A stretch of 35,636 bases of DNA from Comamonadaceae bacterium. GTDB taxonomy: Bacteria; Pseudomonadota; Gammaproteobacteria; Burkholderiales; Burkholderiaceae. The stretch spans positions 1 to 35,636 of the forward strand of contig CANKOT010000012.1 in assembly GCA_947484245.1 (NCBI GenBank), given 5' to 3'. The translations under genes were made by a program, and so were the position numbers. Position 1 is the stretch's first letter. Each line of letters starts with the position of its first letter. Below the pieces are notes generated by a model. The model saw nothing but the letters and a program-made list of their open reading frames with translations, was not told the origin of the DNA and made no database searches. This document shows positions 24,564 through 35,591 of this stretch, piece after piece.

Positions 24564-25604
24564 ATGAACGTGACCCAAAACGTAGCCCTTCAGTCTTACA
24601 ACAGCTTTGGCATAGTGGCCAAGGCCTATTCTTTGCTGCGAATTTGCTCTTTGGAAGATGCGCTGGCGGCACAACAGGAATTGAAAAAGCACCCGGAAGG
24701 CTTCTGCGTGCTGGGAGGGGGGAGCAACATTGTCTTTACTGGCGACGTCAAGCCGCTCGTCCTCAAAATGGAGATCATTGGCAAGCGCTTGGTGTCTGAA
24801 ACAGACAAAGCTTGGGTCGTAGAGGCTGGCGCCGGTGAAAACTGGCATGAGTTGGTCTCTTGGACCTTGGATCAAGGGTGGCCTGGGCTAGAAAATTTGG
24901 CTTTGATTCCAGGATCTGTTGGCGGCTCCCCAGTCCAGAATATTGGTGCCTATGGGGTCGAGTTGCAAGACCGATTTGATTCCCTTGATGCGCTCGATTT
25001 GGTCACAGGCCAAGTTTTCACATTGAATGCCGCCCAATGTGCCTTTGGCTATCGCGATTCCGTATTCAAGCACGCCAGCAGCGGCCCCAACGGCATCGGC
25101 TTGGCGGGTCGGGCTTTGATTTTGCGCGTTCGTTTTTATCTGCCTAAAGCATGGAAGCCTGTCTTGGGGTATTTGGATCTGGAACGCAAAATGACCGAGT
25201 CTGGCATTGCAAAACCATCAGCTCAGCAAATTTTCAATTGGGTCTGCGACATCCGCCGTCACAAGTTGCCAGATCCCAAGGTTTTGGGCAATGCAGGCAG
25301 TTTCTTTAAAAATCCAACCGTGACACCTGAGCAATGTGCCGACATCATTGCGCGCGATCCCAAAGTGGTTCATTACCCCATGCCTGATGGCAGTATCAAG
25401 TTGGCCGCGGGTTGGCTGATTGATGCTTGTGGTTGGAAGGGCAAGAGCGTGGGCAATGCAGCTGTGTATGAAAAGCAAGCCTTGGTTTTGGTCAACCGAG
25501 GTGGCGCAACCGGTGGTGAGGTGGTCACACTGGCCAAAGCCATTCAGACCAGTGTTTACGAACGATTCGGCATTCGTTTAGAACCCGAACCGGTCGTGAT
25601 TTAA
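24564..25604 (+). CDS. murB: UDP-N-acetylenolpyruvoylglucosamine reductase MurB
   Basis: MurB is a FAD enzyme that reduces enolpyruvyl-UDP-GlcNAc to UDP-MurNAc in peptidoglycan synthesis. The 346-residue product is of the E. coli-like type I. The FAD-binding VLGGGSNIVFTGD stretch, GLENLALIPGSVGGSPVQNIGAYG and the substrate Arg in FGYRDSVFK are present. The proton-donor Ser246 lies in GNAGSFFKNP and the Glu in the C-terminal LEPEP. The true start is the ATG at 24564. The frame is open for 57 codons upstream, but that part is antisense to yajQ and has no MurB sequence. It ends three bases from the convergent argG stop. Confidence 0.97.
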   Translation: MNVTQNVALQSYNSFGIVAKAYSLLRICSLEDALAAQQELKKHPEGFCVLGGGSNIVFTGDVKPLVLKMEIIGKRLVSETDKAWVVEAGAGENWHELVSWTLDQGWPGLENLALIPGSVGGSPVQNIGAYGVELQDRFDSLDALDLVTGQVFTLNAAQCAFGYRDSVFKHASSGPNGIGLAGRALILRVRFYLPKAWKPVLGYLDLERKMTESGIAKPSAQQIFNWVCDIRRHKLPDPKVLGNAGSFFKNPTVTPEQCADIIARDPKVVHYPMPDGSIKLAAGWLIDACGWKGKSVGNAAVYEKQALVLVNRGGATGGEVVTLAKAIQTSVYERFGIRLEPEPVVI

Positions 25605-25607
25605 AAC

Positions 25608-27283
<1,676 letters not shown>

Positions 27284-27375
27284 GGTGAAATCAAGGGTAG
27301 GGTGTCTTGGCCACACAGGGGTGGCTTTGAGAGGAGGCACAAAACCCGTGATTTTAGGCCATTGCAGGCCCTTTT

Positions 27376-28083
27376 TTATCGCAAGTGGCGATGACGGGGT
27401 GCCGCGCCAATGTCCAAGATAACGTGAGTGAAGACTGGATAAGGCGAGTAAACAGGGCTGCGAATGAAGGGGCGTTGCACATAGACCGCCTGAGGCGCTG
27501 CTGTGAAGATTTGCGGCGTCACGATGGGGGCATTGAGATTCTCAGCCATCACTGTTGCTTCTGGGCCAGGCATTTCCAAAGGCGCCGCACTGATGGGAGT
27601 GACCTGCAACTTGATGGTGGGACCTGGGTCCTTAGGCAATTGAACGGTGTACTGCTTGCCGGCATATTCATAAACCACGTTGTAACCCATGAGTCGATTT
27701 TCGTAGACTTGCTGGGTGCTGCAGGTTTGTTGGGTTTGTGTCTGGGCAGCTTGTGGCCCTTCTACCTTATCGCCAGCGATGGCGCCGCCTATGACCCCAA
27801 TCATGGTGGCCAATGCCCTGCCATCTCCTTTGCCGATGGCGTTGCCAATGGCGCCACCTGCAATTGCGCCCATAGCAGCCCCAGCCCCTGAGGTTTGACC
27901 AGGCACACTGACTTGCGTTTGGGTGCAAATCTGGCGAGGCATGGACACTTGTTGGTAAACAGGGGTACGGCTGATGACATTGCCAATTTCTTGGGCTTGA
28001 GCGGGCAGGCAAACAGCGAGTGCTGACAATAAACCGCCGGTGAGTGTGGAGGCTAGTGCACGCGTAAATAATGAGTTTGTCAT
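27376..28083 (-). CDS. Exported glycine-zipper 2TM-domain protein
   Basis: A 235-residue envelope protein. Residues 1-31 form a signal peptide ending AQA, a clear SPase I site. After a short Gln-rich region with one cysteine comes a glycine zipper: GAGAAMGAIAGGAIGNAIG, then GRALATMIGVIGGAIAGD. This is the type found in Rickettsia 17-kDa-antigen/YmgG-like outer-membrane proteins. The rest, with VYENRLMGYNVVYEYAGKQY and a Pro/Val-rich tail, is typical of Burkholderiales homologues of unknown role. The start is the ATG at 28083-28081. No lipobox is present. It lies 92 nt upstream of ppnP on the same strand. Confidence 0.87.
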   Translation of the reverse strand: MTNSLFTRALASTLTGGLLSALAVCLPAQAQEIGNVISRTPVYQQVSMPRQICTQTQVSVPGQTSGAGAAMGAIAGGAIGNAIGKGDGRALATMIGVIGGAIAGDKVEGPQAAQTQTQQTCSTQQVYENRLMGYNVVYEYAGKQYTVQLPKDPGPTIKLQVTPISAAPLEMPGPEATVMAENLNAPIVTPQIFTAAPQAVYVQRPFIRSPVYSPYPVFTHVILDIGAAPRHRHLR

Positions 28084-28201
28084 GGTGTTCAATTCCGAAA
28101 GAAACAATACGATGGCTAGATTTTAGAGTTTAGATTCAACAAAATCGTGAAGCCAGGTGCCAAGTTGGTTGAAGCGGCTGCTTCCACGAACTTCTATTGA
28201 C

Positions 28202-28570
28202 TTAACGCAATAGCCACTGATTTGGTTGAATGCCCACCGTGATTTCTATGCCTTTGCTTGTTTGCCACTCGATGACGGGCCGTTTAACAAGGCTGGGATT
28301 GGCTAAGAGAAAAGGCCTGGCCGTTGCCGCATCGATCACACTGAGCTGTTCTGGTGCGCTGAGTTTGCGCCAACTGGTGCCTTTTCTGTTTAAAACGGCC
28401 TCCCATCCCGCTTGTTTCAGCCATGAGTCGAGCTTCTTTTCAGGCAAGCCTTGCTTTTTGAAATCATGGAAAACAGAGTCAAAGCCCTGTTCGCTCAGCC
28501 AGGTGCGTGCTTTTTTTACAGTATCGCAATTGGGAATACCATAAACAGTGATCAGGGTGTATTTCATCAT
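28202..28570 (-). CDS. ArsC/Spx-like reductase family protein (YffB type)
   Basis: A 122-residue thioredoxin-fold protein of the ArsC/YffB family. The motif YGIPNCDTVKKARTWL carries the single cysteine Cys15, followed by DFKKQGL, TSWRKL and FLLANPSLVKRPVIE. E. coli-type arsenate reductases use such a cysteine, but the YffB subgroup has an uncertain glutathione-linked role. No arsenic genes are nearby, so arsenate reduction should not be assumed. The two adjacent ATGs at 28570 and 28567 are equally possible. The gene is divergent from folC with 41 bp between starts and has 118 bp without a gene after its stop. Confidence 0.9.
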   Translation of the reverse strand: MMKYTLITVYGIPNCDTVKKARTWLSEQGFDSVFHDFKKQGLPEKKLDSWLKQAGWEAVLNRKGTSWRKLSAPEQLSVIDAATARPFLLANPSLVKRPVIEWQTSKGIEITVGIQPNQWLLR

Positions 28571-28611
28571 TTGTCATTGAAAGAGCTGGACTCAGCGACA
28601 ATCTTATCCTT

Positions 28612-29901
28612 ATGAAAACATTGAGTGAATGGCTCGCACATTGCGAGAGCTTGCATCCCCATGCCATTGACATGGGTTTGGACCGGGTTCGTCAAGTCGC
28701 CCAAAAGCTTCAACTGGCTTTGAGTGTGCCCGTGATCACGGTGGCGGGCACCAATGGCAAAGGCTCGACCTGTGCCATGTTGGAGGCCATTTATTTGCAG
28801 GCTGGCTACAAAACGGGTGTGTACTCCTCGCCTCATTTGGTGAAGTTTGAAGAGCGCTGTCGCTTGCACGGGGAGTCACCGCCTGCCAGTGTGTTTGCAA
28901 ATGCCTTTGAACAGGTGGAGCGTGCAAGGGGAGAGATCTCCCTGACCTATTTTGAAATGAGTACCTTGGCCATCCTCAAAATGATGGCCGAAGCAGAGCT
29001 GGATGTGATCATTTTGGAGGTGGGCTTGGGTGGCCGCCTAGACGCTGTCAACTTGATAGATGCCGATTGCGCCATCATCACCAGCATCGATTTGGATCAC
29101 ACAGCCCTTTTAGGAAACGACCGTGAAACCATCGGTTTTGAAAAAGCCGGCATTATTCGCTCAGGCAAATCGGTGGTTTTGAGCGACCCAGTTCCTCCCA
29201 ATTCCATCATCCAGCACGCCAATGACCTGGGCGCAGACCTTTGGCTGATCGGCCGCGATTTCAACTTTTCCGGCGATCCTTTGCAGTGGTCGTGGGCTGG
29301 CAGGGGGCGTCGCTACAGTGGTTTGGCCTATCCTGCCTTGAGAGGCGCCAACCAATTGCTGAATGCCTCGGGCGTATTGGCCGCTTTGGAGGTCATGCGC
29401 CCTCAATTGCCCGTGACGGCGCAGGCCATTCGCAATGGTTTGGCCATGGTGGAGTTGACGGGCCGGTTTCAAATCGTGCCAGGAGAGCCGGTTTTGGTTC
29501 TGGATGTGGCACACAACCCGCACTCCGTGGCGGCTTTGGCGGCCAACTTAGATGCCATGGGCTTTTACCCATGCACCCATGCTGTTTTTGGCGCAATGGC
29601 CGACAAGGATCTTGCCAGCATGCTTCAAAAAATTCTGCCCATGGTCGATGCTTGGTATTTCACCGATTTGCCTTTGCCTAGGGCAACGACGGCAGCCAAA
29701 CTGGAAGACGCTTGGCGGCAGTTGAATACACGGCAAGATGTGAAAGCCAGCCAACATGCGTCGCCCCAAAAAGCACTTGAAGTTGCTATCGCAGAGGCGA
29801 GGCCCGCTGATAGAATCTTGGTCTTTGGTTCGTTCTATACGGTGGGCGGCGTCTTGCAGAATGGCATTCCCAAACTGCATGCCAAGCACCTGAGTAATTG
29901 A
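28612..29901 (+). CDS. folC: Bifunctional dihydrofolate/folylpolyglutamate synthase
   Basis: FolC adds glutamate to dihydropteroate and then extends folate polyglutamates, using ATP. The 429-residue product has the Mur-ligase-like P-loop GTNGKGST at 46-53, YSSPHLVKFEERCRL, the VGLGGRLDAVN segment, the SIDLDHTALLG metal region and DVAHNPHSV near the C-terminal domain. It heads the order folC-SPOR(dedD)-cvpA-purF that is also found in E. coli. The accD gene that often precedes folC is replaced here by the divergent ArsC-like gene. Confidence 0.96.
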   Translation: MKTLSEWLAHCESLHPHAIDMGLDRVRQVAQKLQLALSVPVITVAGTNGKGSTCAMLEAIYLQAGYKTGVYSSPHLVKFEERCRLHGESPPASVFANAFEQVERARGEISLTYFEMSTLAILKMMAEAELDVIILEVGLGGRLDAVNLIDADCAIITSIDLDHTALLGNDRETIGFEKAGIIRSGKSVVLSDPVPPNSIIQHANDLGADLWLIGRDFNFSGDPLQWSWAGRGRRYSGLAYPALRGANQLLNASGVLAALEVMRPQLPVTAQAIRNGLAMVELTGRFQIVPGEPVLVLDVAHNPHSVAALAANLDAMGFYPCTHAVFGAMADKDLASMLQKILPMVDAWYFTDLPLPRATTAAKLEDAWRQLNTRQDVKASQHASPQKALEVAIAEARPADRILVFGSFYTVGGVLQNGIPKLHAKHLSN

Positions 29902-29912
29902 GACTCCACCTC

Positions 29913-30704
29913 ATGGCATTCTTCAAGCTACGACTTCCTGGACGACTTTCGTCGGGCTCTACTGGCGCCGATGCGCTATCCAACACCCCTGCAGAAAGTG
30001 TCGAGGTCATTCGCAAGCGTGCTCGCCATCGGCTCATGGGATCGGTGGTGCTGGTGTTGGGGGCGGTTGTTGGATTGCCTTTGCTGTTTGACAGCCAACC
30101 ACGACCTGTGGCCATCGATACCCCCATCGTGATCCCCGACCGGAATCAGGCCCCCCCTCTAACCGCCACTGTCGCCAGCGCCACAACTGGCACGCTCAAA
30201 GAGCCACCGCCTGTTGCGGCAGAACAAGTGCCGCCCGAGGCTGGAGCCACTGCCAAGAGTGCAGTTTCTAATTCGGCTGGGCTTGATCCCAATGAAGAGG
30301 TGGTCGCAAAGATCAGCAAGCCTGAGCTCAAAGTAGAGCCCAAAGTAGAGCCCAAGCCTGAACCCAAACCAGAGCCAAAGCTTGATGCCAAGGCAGATAC
30401 TAAAGACGCAGCCAAAGACGCAGCCAAAGCCAAGGCCTTGCTAGATGGCAAAGACGCGCCTAAGACTGAAGAGCTGGTGCGATCAGTGGTTCAAGTTGGT
30501 GCCTACGCCGATCCGGCCAAGGCCAGAGAAGTGCGAGCCAAGCTGGAAAGCGCAGGCTTTAAAACTTACGCTCAAGAAGTTGAAACCAAAGACGGCAAGC
30601 GAATTCGCGTTCGAGTGGGCCCCTTCTCCACCAAAGAAGAGGCAGACAAAACAGCGGAAAAAATTCGCAAATTGAATTTGCAGACCTCGGTGTTGAAACT
30701 TTAA
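29913..30704 (+). CDS. SPOR-domain protein (DedD-like)
   Basis: A 263-residue cell-division-associated protein. One membrane segment at about residues 41-60 (RLMGSVVLVLGAVVGLPLLF) anchors it in the inner membrane. A long periplasmic Ala/Pro/Lys-rich linker follows, with tandem KVEP, KPEP and KDAA repeats. The C-terminal SPOR domain (about 188-263; SVVQVGAYADPAKAREVR...RIRVRVGPFSTKEEADK) binds septal peptidoglycan lacking stem peptides. Its place between folC and cvpA matches dedD. The ATG at 29913 is chosen over a TTG at 29898 that overlaps the folC stop. Confidence 0.9.
   Translation: MAFFKLRLPGRLSSGSTGADALSNTPAESVEVIRKRARHRLMGSVVLVLGAVVGLPLLFDSQPRPVAIDTPIVIPDRNQAPPLTATVASATTGTLKEPPPVAAEQVPPEAGATAKSAVSNSAGLDPNEEVVAKISKPELKVEPKVEPKPEPKPEPKLDAKADTKDAAKDAAKAKALLDGKDAPKTEELVRSVVQVGAYADPAKAREVRAKLESAGFKTYAQEVETKDGKRIRVRVGPFSTKEEADKTAEKIRKLNLQTSVLKL
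30330..30425 (+). repeat. Two 12-bp tandem duplications in the SPOR-protein linker
   Basis: AAAGTAGAGCCC is repeated exactly at 30330-30341 and 30342-30353. AAAGACGCAGCC is repeated exactly at 30402-30413 and 30414-30425. Both are in frame and encode KVEP-KVEP and KDAA-KDAA. Copy number could vary between strains without breaking the frame. Confidence 0.9.
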
Positions 30705-30717
30705 GGGGCGTGAATTC

Positions 30718-31206
30718 ATGGCTTCCACCGATTGGATCCTTCTGGCATTGCTTGCGGCATCCCTCTTGTTGGGTGCATGGCGAGGCTTGGTCTACGAGGT
30801 TCTGTCTGTCATCGGCTGGATTGCCGCTTTTTTGTTGGCGCAATGGTTTGCGCCTGCGGTCGCAGAAAAATTGCCCATGCAAGGCTCAGGTGAAACACTC
30901 CGCCATGCGGCGGCATTTGTGTTGGTTTTTATTGTGAGTGTTTTTGCTGCAGGATTATTTTCCGCACTCATGAAAAAAATCATCTCTGTTGTGGGACTCC
31001 GGCCAGTTGATCGAATTCTGGGCGCCTTTTTTGGTTTGTTCCGGGGTTTGATTTTGTTATTGGCCTTAAGCGTTGTGGTTCACATGACAGCTTTGCATGA
31101 AAGTGAGTGGTGGCTCGAGTCCAAGGGCGCACCGATGCTCATGACCTTGCTCAAGGGATTGAAACCCATGTTGCCCGAAAAATTTGGGGCCTATTTGCCC
31201 AACTGA
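30718..31206 (+). CDS. cvpA: CvpA family membrane protein
   Basis: A 162-residue inner-membrane protein with four hydrophobic segments (about residues 5-20, 25-45, 63-90 and 102-122). The family signatures DWILLALLAASLLLGAWRGL and the glycine-rich RPVDRILGAFFGLFRGLIL are present. CvpA is needed for colicin V production in E. coli and more broadly for envelope stress and bile tolerance. It ends 12 nt before purF, the near-universal neighbour in Proteobacteria. The start is 13 nt after the SPOR gene stop. Confidence 0.95.
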   Translation: MASTDWILLALLAASLLLGAWRGLVYEVLSVIGWIAAFLLAQWFAPAVAEKLPMQGSGETLRHAAAFVLVFIVSVFAAGLFSALMKKIISVVGLRPVDRILGAFFGLFRGLILLLALSVVVHMTALHESEWWLESKGAPMLMTLLKGLKPMLPEKFGAYLPN

Positions 31207-31218
31207 CTGGACTAACTT

Positions 31219-32739
31219 ATGTGTGGAATTGTTGGCGTTGCAAGCAACGCGCCTGTGAATCAGCTGATCTATGACGCGCTGTTGCTCTTGCAGCATCGTG
31301 GGCAAGATGCTGCAGGGATCGTTACGCAACTCGACCGTAAATTTCACATGCACAAAGCCAAGGGCATGGTGAAAGATGTCTTTAGAACTCGCAACATGCG
31401 CTCTTTGCCAGGCAACTGCGGCCTGGGACAAGTGCGCTACCCTACTGCAGGAAATGCCTTCAGCGAAGACGAGGCTCAGCCTTTTTATGTCAATGCACCT
31501 TTTGGCTTGGTATTGGTCCACAACGGCAACCTGACCAATGCCAAAGCTTTGAAGGCAGAACTTTTCTCGACGGATCATCGGCACATCAATACGGAGAGTG
31601 ACTCCGAGGTCTTGCTCAATGTACTGGCCCACGAGTTGGAAAAAACCACACGGGGCTTGCCTTTAACACCAGCCGATGTTTTCAAAGCAGTACAAGGTGT
31701 GCATCGCCGTGTGAAAGGCTCTTATGCAGTCATCGCCCTCATTGCGGGTCACGGATTGCTGGCCTTCAGAGATCCATTTGGCATACGGCCGTTGTGCATT
31801 GGCAAAGGCAAGGACGGCACTTACATGTTGGCCAGTGAGTCTGTTGCGCTGGAAGGAACCTTGCATCAATTTGAGCGCAATGTAGCGCCGGGTGAAGCGG
31901 TCTTCATTGACATGCAAACGCAACTTCACAGCCAGCAATGTGCAGAGCATCCGCAGTTGAATCCGTGCATTTTTGAATATGTTTATTTGGCGCGACCAGA
32001 CTCTACCTTGGATGGCATCTCTGTCTATCAGGCCCGTTTGAATTTGGGTGAAACATTGGCCAAGCGTGTCATTTCAACCGTTCCCCCAAGTGACATCGAT
32101 GTGGTGATTCCAATTCCTGAATCCAGTCGGCCTAGCGCTGCACAACTGGCGCAATTGCTGGGTCTGCCGTACCGCGAAGGGTTTGTCAAAAACCGCTATG
32201 TGGGTAGAACCTTCATCATGCCGGGGCAGGCTGTTCGCAAGAAGTCGGTCAGACAAAAACTGAACGTCATTGCCAGTGAATTCAAAGGCCGCAATGTTTT
32301 GTTGGTTGACGACTCCATTGTGCGTGGCACCACCAGCCGTGAAATTGTGCAGATGGCGCGAGAAGCGGGTGCACGCAAGGTTTACATGGCCAGTGCTGCG
32401 CCGCCAGTGCGTTTTCCCAACGTGTATGGCATTGACATGCCCACCAAAGATGAGCTGGTGGCACACAACCGATCGGTGGATGAGATTCGCAAAATCATTG
32501 ACTGCGATGCGCTCATTTACCAAGATGTAGGTGCCATGAAATTGGCGGTTGCCAACGCCGTCTTGCCAGGCTTTCCCAAGGTTCAAGGTTTTGATGCATC
32601 TTGCTTTGATGGCATCTACGTCACCGGCGATGTTTCTGCTGAGGACATTGAACGATTGAATGAGAGCAGACCCGTCCAGCAAGATGAGTCAGAGGCTGAC
32701 TCTGATCGCTCCCGCTTGGCTTTGCCAAATGCATCTTGA
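31219..32739 (+). CDS. purF: Amidophosphoribosyltransferase
   Basis: PurF makes 5-phosphoribosylamine from PRPP and glutamine, the committed step of purine synthesis. The 506-residue product starts MCGIVGV, so Cys2 becomes the N-terminal nucleophile after Met removal, and no propeptide is present. The glutaminase domain has HRGQDAAG and LVHNGNLTN. The phosphoribosyltransferase domain has the PRPP loop VDDSIVRGTT at 363-372. The length and absence of extra cysteine ligands fit the E. coli type without an Fe-S cluster. It is last in the folC-dedD-cvpA-purF run; a 70-bp A+T-rich gap separates it from metZ. Confidence 0.98.
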   Translation: MCGIVGVASNAPVNQLIYDALLLLQHRGQDAAGIVTQLDRKFHMHKAKGMVKDVFRTRNMRSLPGNCGLGQVRYPTAGNAFSEDEAQPFYVNAPFGLVLVHNGNLTNAKALKAELFSTDHRHINTESDSEVLLNVLAHELEKTTRGLPLTPADVFKAVQGVHRRVKGSYAVIALIAGHGLLAFRDPFGIRPLCIGKGKDGTYMLASESVALEGTLHQFERNVAPGEAVFIDMQTQLHSQQCAEHPQLNPCIFEYVYLARPDSTLDGISVYQARLNLGETLAKRVISTVPPSDIDVVIPIPESSRPSAAQLAQLLGLPYREGFVKNRYVGRTFIMPGQAVRKKSVRQKLNVIASEFKGRNVLLVDDSIVRGTTSREIVQMAREAGARKVYMASAAPPVRFPNVYGIDMPTKDELVAHNRSVDEIRKIIDCDALIYQDVGAMKLAVANAVLPGFPKVQGFDASCFDGIYVTGDVSAEDIERLNESRPVQQDESEADSDRSRLALPNAS

Positions 32740-32809
32740 GCGGCATCTAAAAAAAACATTTTAAAAATTTATTTTAAAAATACATTTGTGAACAGAATTT
32801 GAGACCGAT
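32740..32809 (+). promoter_or_regulatory. A+T-rich leader with direct repeats upstream of metZ
   Basis: The 70-bp gap contains two exact copies of ATTTTAAAAAT (32758-32768 and 32771-32781), spaced 13 bp start to start, preceded by an A-run. It could serve as an UP-element-like or regulator-binding segment for metZ. No confident -35/-10 pair and no MetJ- or MetR-like site is apparent, and there is no intrinsic terminator for purF. Confidence 0.4.
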
Positions 32810-34021
32810 ATGAGCCAGCATCCATTGCCCGATCACTTGCACATTGACACCTTGGCGGTGAGGGCTGCAGTTGACCGCAGCCAATATGGTGAAAATTCTG
32901 AGGCCTTGTACCTCACCAGTGGTTATGTTCAGCCCGACGCCGAAACAGCGGCTAGGCGCTTTGCGGGGGAAGAAGAAGGCTATACCTATGCCCGTCTTGG
33001 CAATCCAACAGTGGCCAGCATGGAAATGCGCTTGGCGGCCCTTGAAGGTTCAGAGGCTTGTATTGCCACTTCCACGGGCATGTCTGCCATTTTACTCATG
33101 TGCTTGGGTTTGCTCAAAAGTGGTGACCATGTTATTTGCTCACACTCGATGTTTGGCTCCACCATCAAATTGATTGGCGGTGAGTTTGCCAAGTTTGGTG
33201 TGCAAACCACCTTTGTTTCTCAAACCCAAGTGGCTGAGTGGCAAGTGGCCATGCGGCCAAACACCCGTTTATTGTTTGCTGAAACACCGACCAATCCCTT
33301 AACGGAAGTGTGTGACATCAAAGCACTGGCCGACATTGCACATGCAGGCAATGCATTGCTGGTGGTGGACAATTGTTTTGCAACACCTATCTTGCAGCGA
33401 CCCATCGCCATGGGCGCAGATTTGATCGTGCACTCTGGCACCAAATATTTGGATGGCCAAGGCCGCGTGATGGCAGGCGCCTTGTGCGGCTCCAAGGCAT
33501 TGATTGACGATGTGTTTGGCCCCGTCATGAGAAGCGCGGGCATGACCTTGGCGCCTTTCAATGCTTGGGTGGTTTTAAAAGGTTTGGAAACCTTGGGCAT
33601 TCGCATGAAGGCACAATCTGAGCAAGCCTTGGCCTTGGCGCAGTGGCTAGAAACGCAAGGCCCCGTGGCGCGTGTTTATTACCCCGGCTTGAAAAGTCAT
33701 CCTCAACATGAACTGGCCATGCTGCAGCAATCGGGCATGGGGGGTGCTGTGTTTTCTTTCGAGGTCAAAGCCCAGTCGCCAGAGCATGGCCGCGAGAATG
33801 CATTCAAAGTGATGAACGCCATGCGAACGGTCTCTTTGTGTACCAACTTAGGCGATGTCAAAACACTTGCGGCTCACCCTGCCAGCACCTCACATGGCCG
33901 GCTGACGGAAGCTCAGCGGCAAGTGGCGGGTATTCAGCAGAGTTTGATTCGGGTGGCGGTAGGTCTTGAGCACCTTGATGACTTGAAAGCCGACTTCTTG
34001 CGCGGCTTTCAAGCGCTCTAA
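32810..34021 (+). CDS. metZ: O-succinylhomoserine sulfhydrylase
   Basis: A PLP enzyme of the Cys/Met-metabolism family that makes homocysteine directly from O-succinylhomoserine and sulfide. The 403-residue product has [10 protein letters not shown], the LFAETPTNP loop and VDNCFATP before the PLP lysine, Lys212 in [18 protein letters not shown]. The GQGRVMAGA continuation is typical of MetZ rather than MetB or MetC. In Burkholderiales metZ usually follows purF, as here. The gene ends 13 nt before the gltX ATG. Confidence 0.95.
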   Translation: MSQHPLPDHLHIDTLAVRAAVDRSQYGENSEALYLTSGYVQPDAETAARRFAGEEEGYTYARLGNPTVASMEMRLAALEGSEACIATSTGMSAILLMCLGLLKSGDHVICSHSMFGSTIKLIGGEFAKFGVQTTFVSQTQVAEWQVAMRPNTRLLFAETPTNPLTEVCDIKALADIAHAGNALLVVDNCFATPILQRPIAMGADLIVHSGTKYLDGQGRVMAGALCGSKALIDDVFGPVMRSAGMTLAPFNAWVVLKGLETLGIRMKAQSEQALALAQWLETQGPVARVYYPGLKSHPQHELAMLQQSGMGGAVFSFEVKAQSPEHGRENAFKVMNAMRTVSLCTNLGDVKTLAAHPASTSHGRLTEAQRQVAGIQQSLIRVAVGLEHLDDLKADFLRGFQAL

Positions 34022-34034
34022 TTTGAACCCAGCA

Positions 34035-35432
34035 ATGTCTTCTATTCAAAAACTAGTTCGCACGCGCTTTGCGCCTTCTCCCACGGGATTTATTCATCTG
34101 GGCAACATTCGTTCGGCTTTGTACCCTTGGGCCTTTGCCAAGGCGCAAGGCGGCACCTTTATTTTGCGCATTGAAGATACCGATTTAGAGCGGTCGAATC
34201 AGGCGTCTGTGGATGTGATTTTGGAGGGGATGGCTTGGTTGGGTATGAACCCCGACGAGGGTCCTTTTTATCAAATGCAGCGCATAGACCGCTACAAAGA
34301 AGTGCTGGCGCAGCTTCAAACCACAGGTCAGGTTTATCCCTGCTATATGAGCATCGAAGCGCTTGACGCACTGCGCGAAAAACAAATGGCGGCCAAAGAA
34401 AAGCCGCGCTATGACGGTACTTGGCGGCCAGAGCCTGGCAAAACACTGCCGCCCGTTCCAGAAGGCGTGAAACCTGTCTTGCGATTTAAAAATCCGCTGG
34501 ACGGTGTGGTGGCTTGGGATGACAAAGTAAAAGGTCGCATTGAAATTAGCAACCAAGAGTTGGACGACTTGGTCATCGCAAGGCCTGATGGCACACCTAC
34601 TTACAATTTCTGTGTGGTGGTCGATGACATCGACATGGCCATCACTCACGTCATTCGCGGCGACGACCATGTGAACAACACACCGCGTCAAATCAATATT
34701 TTCAAAGCCTTGGGGCAAGAAGCCCCTGTGTATGCTCACCTGCCTACCGTGCTCAACGAACAGGGCGAGAAAATGAGCAAGCGCAATGGCGCCAAGCCCG
34801 TCACTCAGTATCGAGACGAGGGGTATTTGCCTGATGCCATGGTGAACTACTTGGCGCGACTTGGATGGAGCCATGGCGATGACGAAATTTTCAGTCGCCA
34901 GCAATTTTTAGATTGGTTTGACCTCGATCATTTGGGCCGAAGTGCAGCGCAGTTCGACGACGCCAAACTGCGTTGGGTGAATGCACAGCATTTAAAAGCA
35001 ACTGATGATTTGCAGTTGGCTGTTTGGGTCAAGGACATTTTGAGTCAAAGAGGCATTGCCTCAGACGACCGCCTATCAGCCATTTGCGGTCTCTTCAAAG
35101 ATCGTTGCGACACCCTGTGTGTGTTGGCCGATTGGGTGGTCGTTTTTTATGGCGATGTCACCCCCAAAGCCGATGAAAAAGCCCAGCATGTGACCGATGC
35201 AGTCAAGCCTGCATTGGCGCTGCTGGTCGAAAAACTATCGGTATGTGAATGGGAAAAGGCCGCCATTGCGTCGGTCATTAAAGAGGTTTTAACGGCGCAA
35301 AGTTTGAAAATGCCGCAGTTGGCCATGCCCGTTAGGGTCCTGGTCATGGGTACCGCGCAGACCCCTTCACTCGACGCGGTACTTGCTCTGTGTGAGAAGC
35401 AAAAAGTTTTAGAGCGCTTGAAAAACGCTTGA
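34035..35432 (+). CDS. gltX: Glutamyl-tRNA synthetase
   Basis: A class I aminoacyl-tRNA synthetase of 465 residues that charges tRNA-Glu. The HIGH-equivalent is in [13 protein letters not shown] (His21), with [21 protein letters not shown] following. The KMSKR loop is at 246-250. The C-terminal helical anticodon domain is complete. I use the ATG at 34035 ([16 protein letters not shown]); a TTG at 34023 would add only four residues. The 3' end contains the -35 element of the downstream tRNA promoter. Confidence 0.97.
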   Translation: MSSIQKLVRTRFAPSPTGFIHLGNIRSALYPWAFAKAQGGTFILRIEDTDLERSNQASVDVILEGMAWLGMNPDEGPFYQMQRIDRYKEVLAQLQTTGQVYPCYMSIEALDALREKQMAAKEKPRYDGTWRPEPGKTLPPVPEGVKPVLRFKNPLDGVVAWDDKVKGRIEISNQELDDLVIARPDGTPTYNFCVVVDDIDMAITHVIRGDDHVNNTPRQINIFKALGQEAPVYAHLPTVLNEQGEKMSKRNGAKPVTQYRDEGYLPDAMVNYLARLGWSHGDDEIFSRQQFLDWFDLDHLGRSAAQFDDAKLRWVNAQHLKATDDLQLAVWVKDILSQRGIASDDRLSAICGLFKDRCDTLCVLADWVVVFYGDVTPKADEKAQHVTDAVKPALALLVEKLSVCEWEKAAIASVIKEVLTAQSLKMPQLAMPVRVLVMGTAQTPSLDAVLALCEKQKVLERLKNA

Positions 35433-35447
35433 AAATCTGTCTATAAT
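35418..35447 (+). promoter_or_regulatory. Sigma-70 promoter of tRNA-Ala
   Basis: TTGAAA (35418-35423), an 18-bp spacer and a perfect TATAAT (35442-35447). The -35 box lies within the last codons of gltX and the -10 box just beyond its stop. Transcription would start near 35454, about 48 bases before the mature tRNA, so the tRNA need not rely on gltX read-through. Confidence 0.8.
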
Positions 35448-35448
35448 C

Positions 35449-35591
<143 letters not shown>

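Noticed and set aside
27355..27377. GGCC-ATTGCA-GGCC followed by CTTTTTT
   Set aside because: The T tract faces the plus strand, where no gene ends nearby; on the minus strand, after the glycine-zipper gene, there is no T tract. The stem is only four base pairs.
28160..28200. GAAGC-N4-GCTTC hairpin after the ArsC-like gene
   Set aside because: No T tract on either strand, so it is not an intrinsic terminator.
32686..32702. Perfect inverted repeat GAGTCAG-AGG-CTGACTC
   Set aside because: It lies inside the purF coding region before the stop, with no T tract; probably chance or a minor mRNA stem.
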